From Ashinkailepas kermadecensis (Eukaryota > Arthropoda > Thecostraca > Neolepadidae): a stretch of 64,000 bases of DNA. Numbering within the stretch: position 1 is the first letter of the stretch; every line of letters begins with the position of its first letter. The notes beneath the pieces were generated by a model that was not told the origin of the DNA, did no database searches, and saw only the letters and a program-made list of their open reading frames with translations. Both the position numbers and the translations under genes were made by a program. The stretch spans positions 1,092,501 through 1,156,500 of the forward strand of contig JAOTOM010005139.1 of NCBI GenBank assembly GCA_034440615.1, read 5' to 3'. Shown one piece after another: positions 33,113-45,264 of this stretch.

Positions 33113-33322
33113 TCACACCAACATGTGGTGCACACTGCTCAGATGCACGTGTGCTGTGACGGCGACACGTCACGTCACGTGCGCCGTGACCCTTGACACA
33201 GCCGAGTGACCGGCGATGACGTCAACGCTGGTCCTGAAAATGTGACCAGCCATCCTCAGCCTAGGATGCAGCCAAGAAGCTAATGCTTTGTAGCCAATGC
33301 ATATGGTAGGCTATTAACATCA

Positions 33323-34491
33323 TTGGTATATTGTGCAATTCCCCCCCCCATGCGTGTTACAGCATTAAGAAGTGCTCCTTGGAAATTGGCGTCGCCAAAT
33401 ATCGACGTATCGCTGTCATGTATGAGGAAAGGCGACGTCCTTCCGCAAGAGTTGAGACTACGGGCACTAGGGCATATTTCATCATACCAAAACTATACCC
33501 CGACGTACACGGATGGCTCGAAGACCGACACTGGCGTTGGAAGTGCTCTTGTGATGTGCACTTTGATTAGAAACTTCTCTCTTCCAGCCTACGCATCTAT
33601 CTACACATCGGAACTGGTCGCTATAAACAAAGCACTGAGTTTTATTGAAACAAACGATGATGAACGACACGTGTTATTTAGCGACTCGCTCAGCTGCCTG
33701 CTCGCGCTGGGAGGGTTTTACCCACTGAACCCAATATTACCGGAAATTCTAGTCAGACTTACATCTTTGACCATTAGTGGCAAGGAAGTAGCTTTCTGCT
33801 GGATTCCGAGCCATGTTGGAATTTGTGGCAACGAGGCCGCTGATGCTGCAGCAAAGCGTGCTGCTCAGGCTCTTTACACACGAAGTCTCGCCCTCCCTGC
33901 CTCTGACTTCTATCCACAAATTAAGGGCCTCCTCTTCAAGAAGTGACAGGCCCATTGGGACGCCATGATAAGCAACACACTGAGAACAATCAAACCCTCC
34001 CTTGGTGAATGGTCTTCGTCATCACATGAAAATAGACGGAACGAGGTTGCACTGTGCCGCTTGCGAATTGGTCACACCTACGACACACACTGCTACCTTC
34101 TGACCGGCAGTGACAGTCCGCTATGTCCAAGGTGCCACGACGCACTGTCAGTGCGGCATGTATTGATTTCCTGTCGCCGACTTCACAATGAGCGAAGGCG
34201 CCACCTTGGGCGTGCTTCTCTCTCCCTTAGGGAAGCATTGTGCAATGAGTCTCCCATTGTTCAATCGGGACAGCTTTTCCGCTTCCTGTCAGAAATCAAG
34301 TTTTCTGTAACATATGATACTGATTAACTCTCTTTTACAACTGACAAAATGAGATGGTATCGCACCTGTACTTGACCTCGTACATGTCATTCTGACTGAC
34401 TTTTGTTTGCATTTCACTGTTTGACTGACGATATTATGGGCGCTGCATGACCGAGGCAGTCGATGCGCCCCTAAACCCCAATAACCAACCC
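33323..34491 (+). pseudogene. Jockey-like LINE 3' copy: RNase H, C-terminus, UTR and tail (one stop)
   Basis: One frame spans 33323-34327 with a single stop, TGA at 33944-33946, where the family has a Trp (KK-stop-QAHWD). RNase H residues are all present: TYTDGSKTDTG, YTSELVAINKAL, LFSDSLSCLLAL and IPSHVGICGNEAADAAAKRA. Then LRTIKPSLGEW, EVALCRLRIGHTYDTH and the zinc knuckle CPRCHDALSVRHVLISC. After the stop, a short UTR ends in the hairpin module (34438-34491: GGGCGCTGCATGACC ... GCGCCCC, CAATAACCAACC). RT is missing by 5' truncation. It is the least decayed Jockey-like copy here. Confidence 0.9.
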
Positions 34492-35149
34492 CTGTCCACT
34501 TCCTGTGTATGCTCATGAAACGTCCTATGCAAGAGTATACTTCATCCGGCACGGTCTGCTAACCCCACCCCACCCCCGCTGTAGAATTTGCCACGCCACT
34601 CGTCAGCGGACACTTGCGAGCGACCTCTGACCTTGGTCGATGAACCAACAGCGGCGACGGAGGTTCTCGAAGCCGGGAGGGAAGGCTGACGGGAGTTTAT
34701 TTGAAGTAGTGGCCATCTGTACACATTGAGGTATTGCAGGTACTGTAGACCAGAACTAGATTCCAAGCGGCAAAGTGATGCCTGAACCTACGAACCCACC
34801 GTGCATTTTACGTTATTGCGTATTATATTTCAATTTGCATTGCAATTATTGCATAATGCTACTTAGTTATGGGCGAGTCCAATAGGATCGATGATGGACT
34901 GGTCCATTGTCAGTCTTCTTATTGGCAATCCCATACATTCATTTTGAGACAAGTTGTGTCTGCATGCCACGCATAGCTTTTCTGCATATATTCTGCACAT
35001 AGCTTGTGCATTTTGTGTCTGCATACACCAAACTTTCCTAGTTGAGTCCAAAGTGGCGACCCATGTGTGTGGGAATCCCACCTTGCATTGTTCGAAGCTG
35101 CTATACCTGTTTTCAGCAGTTGTGCTCATTTTCAACGTAGCGAGGCCAA
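34492..35149. other. no recognisable gene
   Basis: Unique-looking sequence. A CCCCACCCCACCCCC run is near 34563. GCATAGCTTTTCTGCATATATTCTGCACATAGC (34971 on) is a short imperfect duplication. Confidence 0.4.
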
Positions 35150-35570
35150 GGTGAGCATGAGGCTGTGGCGAGGATGAGTTGAAGCTGAGGAGAGGGTGAG
35201 GATGAGGCTGAGGCTGAGGCTGAGGCGAGGCTGAGGATGAGGCTGAGGCGAGGATGAGGATGATGCTGAGGCGAGGCTGATGATGATGCTGAGGCGAGGC
35301 TGATGCTGAGGATGAGGCGAGGCTGAGGCGAGGATGAGGATGAGGCTGAGGCTGGTGCTGAGGCGAGGCTGATGCCGAGGATGAGGATGAGGCTGAGGCG
35401 AGGCTGAGGATAAGGCGAGGCTGAGGATGAGGATGAGACTGAGGCGAGGATGAGGATGAGGATGAGGCGAGGATGATGCTGAAGATGAGGCGACGCTGAG
35501 GATGAAGCTGAGGCGAGGCTGAGGATGAGGATGAGGCGAGGCTGAGGCGAGGATGAGACGAGGATGCGAC
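35150..35570. repeat. GAGGMT hexamer-type array (purine-rich)
   Basis: GAGGCTGAGGATGAGGCGAG, irregular, almost all purine on the plus strand (triplex-prone). Ser/Pro/His frames on minus are by-products. Confidence 0.95.
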
Positions 35571-35714
35571 GGTGTCATTGATATGAAATGGCTGCGGGAG
35601 CGCCGAATTTTTATGTCCGGTCGTTCTCCAATGGTGCGCAAGTTCTGGTGCAGGGCTAAGTGCATTAGATATGTCCAAAACAGATGACGCACTAGTACCG
35701 TCCGCACTCGATGT

Positions 35715-37030
35715 AAACTAGGGCTGTCAAAGCGCACCTGGGATGTCAAAACGCACCTGGGCTGTCAAAGCGCACCTGGGCTGTAAAAACGCACCAGGGC
35801 TGTCAAAGCACACATGGGCTGTTAAAACGCACCGGGCTGTTAAAACGCACCTGGGCTGTTAAAACGCACCTGGGCTGTTCAAACGTACCTGGGCTGTTAA
35901 AACGCACCTGGGCTGTCAAAATGCACCTGGGCTCTCAAAACGCATCAGGACTGTCAAAGCGCACCTGGGCTGTCAAAACTCATCTGGGCTGTCAAAGTAC
36001 ACCTGGGCTGTTAAAACACACCTGGGATGTCCAAACGCACCTGGGCTGTTAAAACGCACCTGGTCTGTTAAAACGTACCTGGGCTGTTAAACGCACCTGG
36101 GCTGTCAAAATGCACCTGGGCTGTCAAAACGCACCTGGGCTGTCAAAGCACACATGGGCTGTTAAAACGCATCTGGGCTGTCAAAACGCACCTGGGCTGT
36201 TAAAACGTAACTGTGCTGTTAAAACGCACCTGGGCTGTCAAAATGCACCCGGGCTGTCAAAACGCATCAGGACTGTCAAAGCGCACCTGGGCTGTCAAAA
36301 CTCATCTGGGCTGTCAAAGTACACCTGGGCTGTTAAAACACACCTGGGATGTCAAAACGCACCTGGGCTGTTAAAACGCACCTGGTCTGTTAAAACGTAC
36401 CTGGGCTGTTAAAACGCACCTGGGCTGTCAAAATGCACCTGGACTGTCAAAACGCACCTGGGCTGTCAAAGCACACATGGGCTGTTAAAACGCACCTGGG
36501 CTGTCAAAACGCACCTGGGCTGTTAAAACGTAACTGTGCTGTTAAAACGCACCTGGGCTGTCAAAATGCACCCGGGCTGTCAAAACTCATCTGGGCTGTC
36601 AAAGTACACCTGGGCTGTTAAAACACACCTGGGATGTCAAAACGCACCTGGGCTGTTAAAACGCACCTGGTCTGTTAAAACGCACCTGGGCTGTCAAAAT
36701 GCACCTGGGCTGTCAAAACGCACCTGGGCTGTCAAAGCACACATGGGCTGTTAAAACGCACCTGGGCTGTCAAAACGCACCTGGGCTGTTAAAACGTAAC
36801 TGTGCTGTTAAAACGCACCTGGGCTGTCAAAATGCACCCGGGCTGTCAAAACGCATCAGGACTGTCAAAGCGCACCTGGGCTGTCAAAACTCACCTGGGA
36901 TGTCAAAGCACACCTGGGCTGTCAAAACGCACTTGGGCTGTCAAAACGCAACAGGGCTGTCAAAACGCATCAGGGCTGTCAAAGCACACACGGGCTGTTA
37001 AAACGCACCTGGGCTGATAAAGCGCACCAG
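35715..37030. repeat. 19-bp minisatellite, about 69 copies, with higher-order structure
   Basis: The unit is CTGTCAAAACGCACCTGGG. Variant strings recur at 36110, 36433 and 36699, i.e. shifts of 323 and 266 bp (17 and 14 units), so blocks of units have been duplicated. Confidence 0.97.
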
Positions 37031-37429
37031 GACCGTAAAAATATGATTTTTTTTTTCACTGGGAGTATTTAATGAAACCGTGCAACTTCTTTCGTTGCCG
37101 TTCGTTGAAGCGGTGAGCGCAGATCCACCCAGTAAGACCACTCTCAATGTGCTGTCAACTCATGCGTGTGTGTGAGCAGTGCCTGCCGTTTGACGGCACT
37201 GTTTACTCGACGCCGATTGCCATGCACGCGGGAGTGCGCCCTCGAGAACTGCCCGTCACGAATGGCGCGCTCCCGGCGTGACGGGCTGCCACGCGCTCTG
37301 GTGGGGGGGGGGAGGGCGGAGTATGGGATTTTCCGGCCCCACCAAGTGTCGGTCGTCACGGTTCTGATCAGTGCTCGGTGACCGTTGGGTTTGTCGAGGC
37401 ACCACCGGGCTGGGGTAGTGATCATGAGT
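37031..37429. other. no recognisable gene
   Basis: T9 and G9 runs occur near 37048 and 37303. Short GC-rich frames, no motif. Confidence 0.4.
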
Positions 37430-37645
37430 GCTGGGTAATCGCGACGGGAGTCCAAGTCGCCTTGAGATTCGGCTTGTGACCACCGGGTCTAGGTTGTCGT
37501 CTTGAGGTTCGGTTAGTCACCACGGGAGTCCAGGTAGTCGCCTTTGGGTTCGGATAGTCACCACGGGGTGCATGTAGTCGCCTTGCGATTCGGCTAGTCT
37601 CCACAGATGTCCAGGTAGTCGCCTTGGTGTTCTGCGGGTCACCAC
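37430..37645. repeat. degenerate ~42-bp array, about 5 copies
   Basis: GTCCAGGTAGTCGCCTTG- and ATTCGGCTAGTCACCAC-type pieces recur with many substitutions. An old array. Confidence 0.75.
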
Positions 37646-37784
37646 GGACTGACTGCTCGCTCCAGAGGTCGCTCACGCCGTCCGCCCCCCCCCCCCCCGG
37701 CGCTACGGGGCGCGGACCGCTTCCTGTCTGTGCAAATATTGACGAGACGCCAGCAGTAGTCATGGCTTCACAGCAAACTCACGG

Positions 37785-38065
37785 GACCATCCGCCGGTCT
37801 CCAGGGCCCTCCGTCGGTCAGAATGGCCCTCCGCCGGTCTCCACGGTCCTCCGCTGGTCTCCAGGTCCTTCCGTAGGTCTCTAGGACCCTCCGTCGGTCT
37901 CCAGGGCCCTTCGCCGGTATTCGGGGCCCTCCGCTGGTCTCCACGGTCCTCCGCCGGTCTCCACGGCCCTTCTCCGGTCTCCAGGGTCCTTCGCCGGTCT
38001 CCGGGGTCCTCCGCCGGTTTCCGGGGTCCTCCGCCGGTTTCCGGGGTCCTCCACCAGTCCCTAAG
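37785..38065. repeat. ~21-bp minisatellite, about 13 copies
   Basis: The unit is close to CCTCCGCCGGTCTCCAGGGT. The 3' copies (GGTTTCCGGGGT) are the most uniform. Confidence 0.9.
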
Positions 38066-38605
38066 CCCCCCCCACACCGGTTTCCGGGCGACGTAGACCC
38101 CTTAGTGTGTGCCGGACTGTGTGGGATCGCATCTCCATATGGTCATACACCGCACAGTAGCTCTCTCGCGGCTAGCGTTTGGTGGAGGTGGATAGGCAGA
38201 GTGTTAGGCTGGTAGCAATCTAAAACTATGTCAAAAATGCCTTAAAATTCCTTCATCGAGTGAAGATGAAGAGCCATGGCGGCTTCATGGACGCAATAGA
38301 TGTGCATAGTTCAGTCGCCGACAAATGTGCCTGCGTCTGCCTCTGGGCGCTGGCTGGTCTGGTGTCAAATGCACCAATTATATCGAGTCGGCCGGCACCC
38401 CGATTGCCTCCGTGCGCCGATCGCTTCAGACGGTGGCCCGTGACGGACAGTGTGCTCGCTCGTGGCGGAATTATCGACCTAATCGGTGTGTTCGACACCA
38501 GACCAGCCAGCGCCGCGCGGCCGACTGCGGCACATTTGTCGGCGACTGGACTAGCGCTCGCTGGCGGCCTCAGGAACTGCGCCGTAATTGTAGCTGAACT
38601 GCGGG
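38066..38605. other. no recognisable gene; local diverged duplication
   Basis: The blocks 38370-38420 and 38455-38510 share GACACCAGACCAGCCAGCGC-like sequence with 38340-38360 in related orientation. No exon is supported. Confidence 0.35.
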
Positions 38606-39425
38606 GTAGTTAGCGGTGAGCTGTGAGGGAATTAGAGATGAGCTGTGAGGGAATTAGAGGTGAGCTGTGAGGGAATTATAGGTGAACTGCGGGGTAATTA
38701 AAGGTGAATTGCGGGGTAGTTAGAGGTGAACTGCGGGGTAGTTAGAGGTTAGCTGTGAGAGAATTAGAGGTGAGCTGTGAGGGAATTATAGGTGAGCTGT
38801 GAGGGAATTCTAGTTGAGCTGCGGTTTAATTGGAGGTGAATTGCGGGGTAGTTAGAGGTGAACTGCGGGGTAGTTAGAGGTTAGCTGTGAGGGAAGTAGA
38901 GGTGAGCTGTGAGGGAATTATAGGTGAGCTGCGGGGTAATTAGGGGCGGGCTGTGAGGGAATTAGAGATGAGCTGAAAGGGAATTATAGGTGAGTTGTGG
39001 GGTATATTGAGGTGAGCTGTGGGGTATATAGAGGTGAGCTGCAGGATAATCAGAGGTGAGCTGGTGGTATATTGAGGCGAGCTGTGGCGTATGTAGAGGT
39101 GAGCTGCAGGATAATCAGGTGAGCTGGTGGTATATTGAGGCGAGCTGTGGGGTATATAGAGGTGAGCTGCAGGATAATCAGAGGTGAGCTGGTGGTATAT
39201 TGAGGCGAGCTGTGGGGTATATAGAGGTGAGCTGCAGGATAATCAGAGGTGAGCTGGTGGTATATTGAGGCGAGCTGTGGTGTAATCCGACGTTTGCTGC
39301 AGCGTAATTAGAGGTCAGCTGCGAGTTAGTCACAGGTGAGGTGTGGGGTAATTAGAGGAAAACTCTGGGATAATCAAAAGTGGTTTGCAGTGTAATTAGA
39401 GGCGAATTACAGGCTATTTAGACAT
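38606..39425. repeat. 22-24-bp array passing into a 65-bp composite unit
   Basis: GAGGTGAGCTGTGAGGGAAT units (38606-38990) pass into a 65-bp unit combining GCAGGATAATCAGAGG, GGTGGTATATTGAGG and GTGGGGTATATAGAGG (39000-39290). Confidence 0.95.
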
Positions 39426-39841
39426 GAGTTGCGGGATACTTAACCATCAGTTGTCTTATTGTAGCATAGTGTCTTATTACAGTGTTGTGTTCGGTGTCTT
39501 GCTTTCATAAAACGAAATGGAGGAGAAGGTGAAAATACGCCGACTTCACACGTATTCAAACGTCTGTGCGCAGGACGTGCTGTAAGAACGGCCAAGTGAA
39601 GTGAAGTGAAGACGGCGAAGTGGGACTTCAGAGTTGAACCAATGTGGCTTATTTTGCAATTCATGTATTTTTTTCAGCAAACAGATATGCTACTCCGATT
39701 TTCCTCACAATGCTGTAAACGAGGCTTGATTGACAGCTGCCGTGGAGTACTCAGGACGGGAATGTAAGAGTCAAGAGCCCGAGAGTGGTATGTGGAGATG
39801 GCGACTGTGAGGCACAGCCAGGATGAGAGTGGTGGTGTCGG
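39426..39841. other. no recognisable gene
   Basis: Mixed DNA with GTGAAGTGAAGTGAAGACGG at 39594. Nothing coding is seen. Confidence 0.4.
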
Positions 39842-40640
39842 GGTGTGGTGACGTGTTGGTCGGTGTGGTGACGTGTTGGTCGGTGTGGTGACGTGCTGGT
39901 CGGCTGGTGACGTGCTGGTCTGGTGTTGGTCGGTGTGGTGACGTGCTGGTCGGGTGTTGTCGATGTGGTGACGTGTTGGTCGGTGTGGTGACGTGTTGGT
40001 CGGTGTGGTGACGTGCTGGTCGGTGTGGTGACGTGCTGGTCGGGTGTTGGTCGATGTGGTGACGTGTTGGACGGTGTGGTGACGTGTTGGTCGGTGTGGT
40101 GACGTGCTGGTCGGTGTGGTGACGTGCTGGTCGGGTGTTGGTCGGCTGGTGACGTGTTGGTCGGGTGTTGGTCGGGTGTCGGTGGGTGTGGTGACGTGTT
40201 GGTCGGTGTGGTGACGTGTTGGTCGGGTGTTGGTGGGTGTGATGACGTGTTGGTCGGGGTGGTGACGTGTTGGTCGGTGTGGTCACGTGTTGGTCGGTGT
40301 GGTGACGTGCTGGTCGGGTGTTGGTCGGCTGGTGACGTGTTGGTCGGGTGCCGGTGGGTGTGATGACGTGTTGGTCGGGTGTCGGTGGGTGCGGTGACGT
40401 ATTGGTCGGTGTGGTGACGTGCTGGTCGGGTGTTGGTCGGTGTGGTGACGTGCTGGTTGGGTGTTGGTCGGTGCGGTGACGTGTTGGTCGGGTATCGGTG
40501 GGTGCAGTGATGTGTTGGTCGGGTGTCGGTGGGTGCGGTGACGTGTTGGTCGGGTGTCGGTGGGTGTGGTGACGTGTTGGTCGGGTGTCGGTGGGTGTGG
40601 TGACGTGTTGGTCGGGTATCGGTGGGTGTGGTGGGTTGGT
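39842..40640. repeat. TGACGTG minisatellite, left block (20- and 31-bp units)
   Basis: CGGTGTGGTGACGTGTTGGT (20 bp) is mixed with 31-bp units that add CGGGTGTCGGTGG. Every unit carries a TGACGTG half-CRE. An open minus-strand frame of 1179 codons crosses this and the right block, but its Thr/His/Pro/Arg periodicity simply follows the DNA period. Confidence 0.97.
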
Positions 40641-41064
40641 CGGGTTGGTGGGTGCGGTGCGTGTTGGTGGGTGTGGGGGTGGTGGTGTTGGGGGTGGGTG
40701 GGGTGTGGGTTGGGGTGTGGGGTGTGGTGTGTGGTGGTGGTGTGGTGGTGTTGTGGGTGGGGGGGGGGTGGGTGTGGGGGGGGGGGTTGGTGGGGTTGTG
40801 GTGGGGGGGGGGGGTGGGGGGGGGGGTGGTGGTGGTGTGGTGGTGTGGTGGGTGTGGGTGTTGGGGGGGTGGGGTGGTTGGGGGGTGTGGGGGTGGGGGG
40901 GGGGTGGTGTGGTGTGTTGGTGGTGGGGGGTGGGTTGGGGTTTGTGGTGGGTGGGGTGGGGGTGGTGTGGTGGTTGGTGGTGTGTGGTGGTGTGGTGTGG
41001 TGGGGTTGGTGGGTGGGTGTGGGGTGGGTGGGTGTGTGGTGTGGGGTGGGGGGGGGGTGGTGTG
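40641..41064. repeat. G/T-only low-complexity tract inside the array
   Basis: 424 bp almost without C or A, full of G3-G14 runs (quadruplex-prone). It looks like collapsed GGTGGGTGTGG array sequence. A sequencing or assembly artefact is possible. Confidence 0.9.
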
Positions 41065-42652
41065 GTCGGGTGTCGGTGGGTGCGGTGACGTGTTGGTCGG
41101 GTGTCGGTGGGTGTGGTGACGTGTTGGTCGGGTGTCGGTGGGTGTGGTGACGTGTTGGTCGGGTGTCGGTGGGTGTGGTGACGTGTTGGTCGGGTGTCGG
41201 TGGGTGCGGTGACGTGTTGGTCGGGTGTCGGTGGGTGCGGTGACGTGTTGGCCGGGTGTCGGTGGGTGTGGTGACGTGTTGGTCGGATGTCGGTGGGTGT
41301 GGTGACCTGCTGGTCGAGTGTTGGTCGGTGTGGTGACGTGTTGGTCGGGTGTCGGTGGGTGTGGTGACGTGTCGGTCGGGTGTCGGTGGGTGCGGTGACG
41401 TGTTGGTCGGGTGTGGTGACGTGTCGGTCGGGTGTCGGTGGGTGCGGTGAAGTGTCGGTCGGGTGTGGTAACGTGTCGGTCGGGTGTCGGTGGGTGCGGT
41501 GACGTGTTGGTCGGGTGTGGTGACGTGTCGGTCGGGTGTCGGTGGGTGCGGTGACGTGTCGGTCAGGTGTGGTGACGTGTCGGTCGGGTGTCGGTGGGTG
41601 CGGTGACGTGTTGGTCGGGTGTCGGTAGGTGTGGTGACGTGTTGGTCGGGTGTCGGTGGGTGTGGTGACGTGTTGGTCTGTGTGGTGACGTGTCGGTCGG
41701 GTGTCGGTAGGTGTGGTGACGTGTTGGTCGGGTGTCGGTGGGTATGGTGACCTGCTGGTCGAGTGTTGGTCGGTGTGGTGACGTGTTGGTCGGGTGTCGG
41801 TGCGTGTGGTGACGTGTTGGTCTGTGTGGTGACGTGCTGGTCGGTGTGGTGACGTGTTGGTCGGGTGTCGGTGGGTGTGGTGACCTGCTGGTCGAGTGTT
41901 GGTCGGTGTGGTGACGTGTTGGTCGGGTGTCGGTGGGTGTGGTGACGTGTTGGTCTGTGTGGTGACGTGCTGGTCGGTGTGGTGACGTGTTAGTCGGGTG
42001 TCGGTGGGTGTGGTGACCTGCTGGTCGAGTGTTGGTCTGTGTGATGACGTGCTGGTCGGGTGTCGGTCGGTGTGGTGACGTGTTGGTAGGTGTGGTGACG
42101 TGTCGGTCGGGTGTTGGTCGGTGTGGTGACGTGTCTGTCGGTGTCGGTGGGTGTGGTGACGTGTTGGTCGGGTGTCGGTCGGTGTGGTGACGTGTCGGTC
42201 GGGTGTTGGTCGGTGTGGTGACGTGTTGGTCGGGTGTCGGTGGGTGTGGTGGCGTGTTGGTCGGTGTGGTGACGTGTCGGTCGGTGTGGTGACGTGTCGG
42301 TCGGGTGTCGGTGGGTGTGGTGACGTGTTGGTCTGTGTGGTGACGTGTCGGTCGGGTGTCGGTCGGTGTGGTGACGTGTCGGTCGGGTGTTGGTCGGTGT
42401 GGTGACGTGTTGGTCGGTGTGGTGACGTGTTGGTCGGGTGTCGGTGGGTGTGGTGACGTGTTGGTCTGTGTGGTGACGTGTCGGTCGGTGTGGTGACGTG
42501 TTGGTCGGGTGTCGGTGGGTGTGGTGACGTGTTGGTCGGTGTGGTGACGTGTCGGTCGGGTGTCGGTGGGTGTGGTGACGTGTCGGTCGGTGTGGTGACG
42601 TGTCGGTCGGTGTGGTGACGTGTCGGTCGGTGTCGGTGGGTGCGGTGACGTG
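41065..42652. repeat. TGACGTG minisatellite, right block
   Basis: Same family as 39842-40640. Here the 31-bp unit (CGGGTGTCGGTGGGTGTGGT plus GACGTGTTGGT) dominates. Block-wise variants (GACCTGCTGGTCGAG) recur at 41304, 41751, 41883 and 42014, so multi-unit duplications have happened. Confidence 0.97.
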
Positions 42653-42844
42653 ACACCTGACGCCCAGTGTGACATTTGTCGCCAGCTGGTCTGCCGTGCC
42701 GGCCCACCTGTGTGGGAGGCCCGGCCCCGCCGCGGCCGTGACGCGACGGCCCCACCTGGCCTGCTGTGCGCTGATTGACACCGCCATGGTGCGGTGGCCC
42801 GCTGTTGTAGCTGGTTAACCCGGCCATCGGTGGTTCTGCAAATG
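42653..42844. other. short unique spacer between arrays
   Basis: GC-rich DNA. CCATGGTGCGGTGGCC at 42784 also occurs at 8623. No gene. Confidence 0.4.
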
Positions 42845-43235
42845 TGGTGGAGCTGGTACAGGTGTGGTGAATTGTATGGATGGCTGGTGGAGGTTGGTGG
42901 AGCTGGTACAGGTGTGGTGAATGGTATGGCTGGCTGGTGGAGGTTGGTGGAGGTGCTACAGATGTGGTAAATGGTATGGCTGGCTGGTGGAGCTGGTACA
43001 GGTGTGGTGAATTGTATGGCTGGCTGGTGGACGTTGGTGGAGCTGGTACAGATGTGGTAAATGGCATGGCTGGCTGGTGGAGCTGGTACAGGTGTGGTGA
43101 ATTGTTTGGCTGGCTGGTGGAGCTGGTACAGGTGTGGTGAATGGTATGGCTGGCTGGTGGAGCTGGTACAGGTGTGGTGAATGATATGGCTGGCTGGTGG
43201 AGCTGGTACAGGTGTGGTGAATGGTATGGCTGGCT
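42845..43235. repeat. 40-bp minisatellite, about 9 copies
   Basis: The unit begins GGTGGAGCTGGTACAGGTGT and ends ATGGCTGGCT. Some units carry an extra GTTGGTGGA. Confidence 0.95.
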
Positions 43236-43380
43236 GGCTATCACACCTTTCTCCTTCATACGTTCGCTTATCACACGTGTGAGTCGTGTAGCATCGGCAC
43301 GTGTGGGCAACGGTTGTCAGGAATTTTGCATATGGAGACGTCTGTGCAATGCGCGCAGCAGTATTGAGCAGGACGCAGGA

Positions 43381-44176
43381 CGCCCAGTCCCGGTGTAGGT
43401 GACTATGGATTGCGTAGGCGGGATGGTCGCCCAGTCCCGGTGTAGGTGACTATGGATTGCGTAGGCGGGATGGTCGCCCAGTCCCGGTGTAGGTGACTAT
43501 GGATTGCGTAGGCGGGATTGTCGCCCAGTCCCGGTGTAGGTGACTATGGATTGTGTAGGCGGGATGGTCGCCTAGTCCCGGTGTAGGTGACTATGGATTG
43601 TGTAGGCGGGATGGTCGCCCAATCCCGGTGTAGGTGACTATGGATTGCGTAGGCGGGATGATCGCCTAGTCCCGGTGTAGGTGACTATGGATTGTGTAGG
43701 CGGGATGGTCGCCTAGTCCCGGTGTAGGTGACTATGGATTGTGTAGGCGGGATGGTCGCCCAATCCCGGTGTAGGTGACTATGGATTGCGTAGGCGGGAT
43801 GATCGCCTAGTCCCGGTGTAGGTGACTATGGATTGCGTAGGCGGGATTGTCGCCCAGTCCCGGTGTAGGTGACTATGGATTGCGTAGGCGGGATGGTCGC
43901 CCAGTCCCGGTGTAGGTGACTATGGATTGTGTAGGCGGGATGGTCGCCCAGTCCCGGTGTAGGTGACTATGGATTGTGTAGGCGGGATGGTCGCCCAGTC
44001 CCGGTGTAGGTGACTATGGATGCGTAGGCGGGATGGTCGCCCAGTCCCGGTGTAGGTGACTATGGATTGCGTAGGCGGGATGGTCGCCCAGTCCCGGTGT
44101 AGGTGACTATGGATTGCGTAGGCGGGATGGTCGCCCAGTCCCGGTGTAGGTGACTATGGATTGCGTAGGCGGGATG
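43381..44176. repeat. 47-bp minisatellite, 17 copies
   Basis: The unit begins CGCCCAGTCCCGGTGTAGGT and ends GGCGGGATGGT. C/T variants alternate in short blocks. One unit lacks a T (near 44020). Confidence 0.98.
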
Positions 44177-44186
44177 CCTTGACGTG

Positions 44187-44231
44187 AACACAACACAACA
44201 CAACACAACACAACACAACACAACACAACAC
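44187..44231. repeat. (AACAC)n microsatellite, 9 copies
   Basis: Perfect AACAC pentamers directly after the 47-bp array. Confidence 0.97.
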
Positions 44232-45024
44232 GGAGGACTGGCCGCGTTGAGCGAGGACTGCCGGTCGAAATATGAGGTGTTTGGCCCCATGTCCCCCTAT
44301 GTCCCCCTATGTCCCCTTTTGGCCCTTTGTCCCCCACCCCACGCTGGAGTTTAAATGATCTCGGACACCCATGTGTTGAGATGTTTCCCTAAACACAATA
44401 AGGGGGAGTGTGTTTGTAGACGTGCCGGACCATGGAGGTCATTGGCATCCCCCTTAAAGCGTGTGGGTTTTGGAAGCAAGTTCCAGTCAAGTGTACATTT
44501 ACGTTAAAACAGTTTTACGTTATGGTGTATGTGACGTTAAGGTGCTGAAGGCGACCATCTCCCATCTCCCAGATGGTTGAGACGGTTTTGATAGAGCTTA
44601 GTTTACTTTTCTCCTCCGCAAGATAATTTGGGGTGGGGGAGGGTTGGCAGGAAGGTTGCTTCTACCAGGGCGTCGGCATTGGCCTACTCTTGTCGAAAAG
44701 CATCGAGGGTTCTTTGTCGTGCGGGCAAGGAAGTAATTGCCCACACCGCCTCTCACGCCGGCTGTGGCGTGTTAATAGTTAATAGTAATTAGAAGCATGC
44801 ATTCTTTTATCTTCTTTTTTTTGGGGGGGGGGGAGGAGGTGTGAAATCAGAGTTTTGATCAGGGTTGTTGGGAGGGTTGTTGGAGGCGTTGTTGGAAGAG
44901 TTGTTGGGAGGGTTGTGTGTGGAGTCAGTACGGCGTTTGCAATTCAACTCATACATGTCCCGTGGTACCTCTGGGTAACCGTTTTACGTTATGCTAGTTT
45001 TAAGCTAAGCAAGTCGGCTGTGTT
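44232..45024. other. no gene; small GTTGTTGGGAGG repeat
   Basis: TATGTCCCCC is repeated near 44295. GGGTTGTTGGGAGGGTTGTTGG-type units are at 44857-44922. A G9 run is near 44823. Confidence 0.45.
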
Positions 45025-45078
45025 GGGTGGCATATGACCAACCCAGTCGGTGCACTCCTGGGCCCAAATAACCTAACC
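45025..45078 (+). mobile_element. LINE-tail module
   Basis: GGGTGGCATATGACCAACCC then AGTCGGTGCACTCCTGGGCCC and AAATAACCTAACC. The outer stem has decayed, the inner GAC/GTC pairing is kept. No clear TSD. Confidence 0.65.
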
Positions 45079-45264
45079 AAGTCGACTCATCTACGTCCGA
45101 CGGCACCGCTGGGTAGCCATGTATTCCGAGTGGTAAAACGATTCGGTTCATCTACGTCCGATGCCATTCGTGGATGGCTATTTACGTGTTATTGCTGCGA
45201 GTGGTTGCTGCGGCGGGCGGTGCGTGTCGGATTGAGTGTTGGTGGTGTGTTGTCTACAATGCTC

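Noticed and set aside
39771..43310. 1179-codon minus-strand open frame rich in Thr/His/Pro/Arg
   Set aside because: It coincides with the 20/31-bp array, whose sequence lacks stop codons on that strand in every frame. Composition and periodicity mirror the DNA; no domain or splice evidence.
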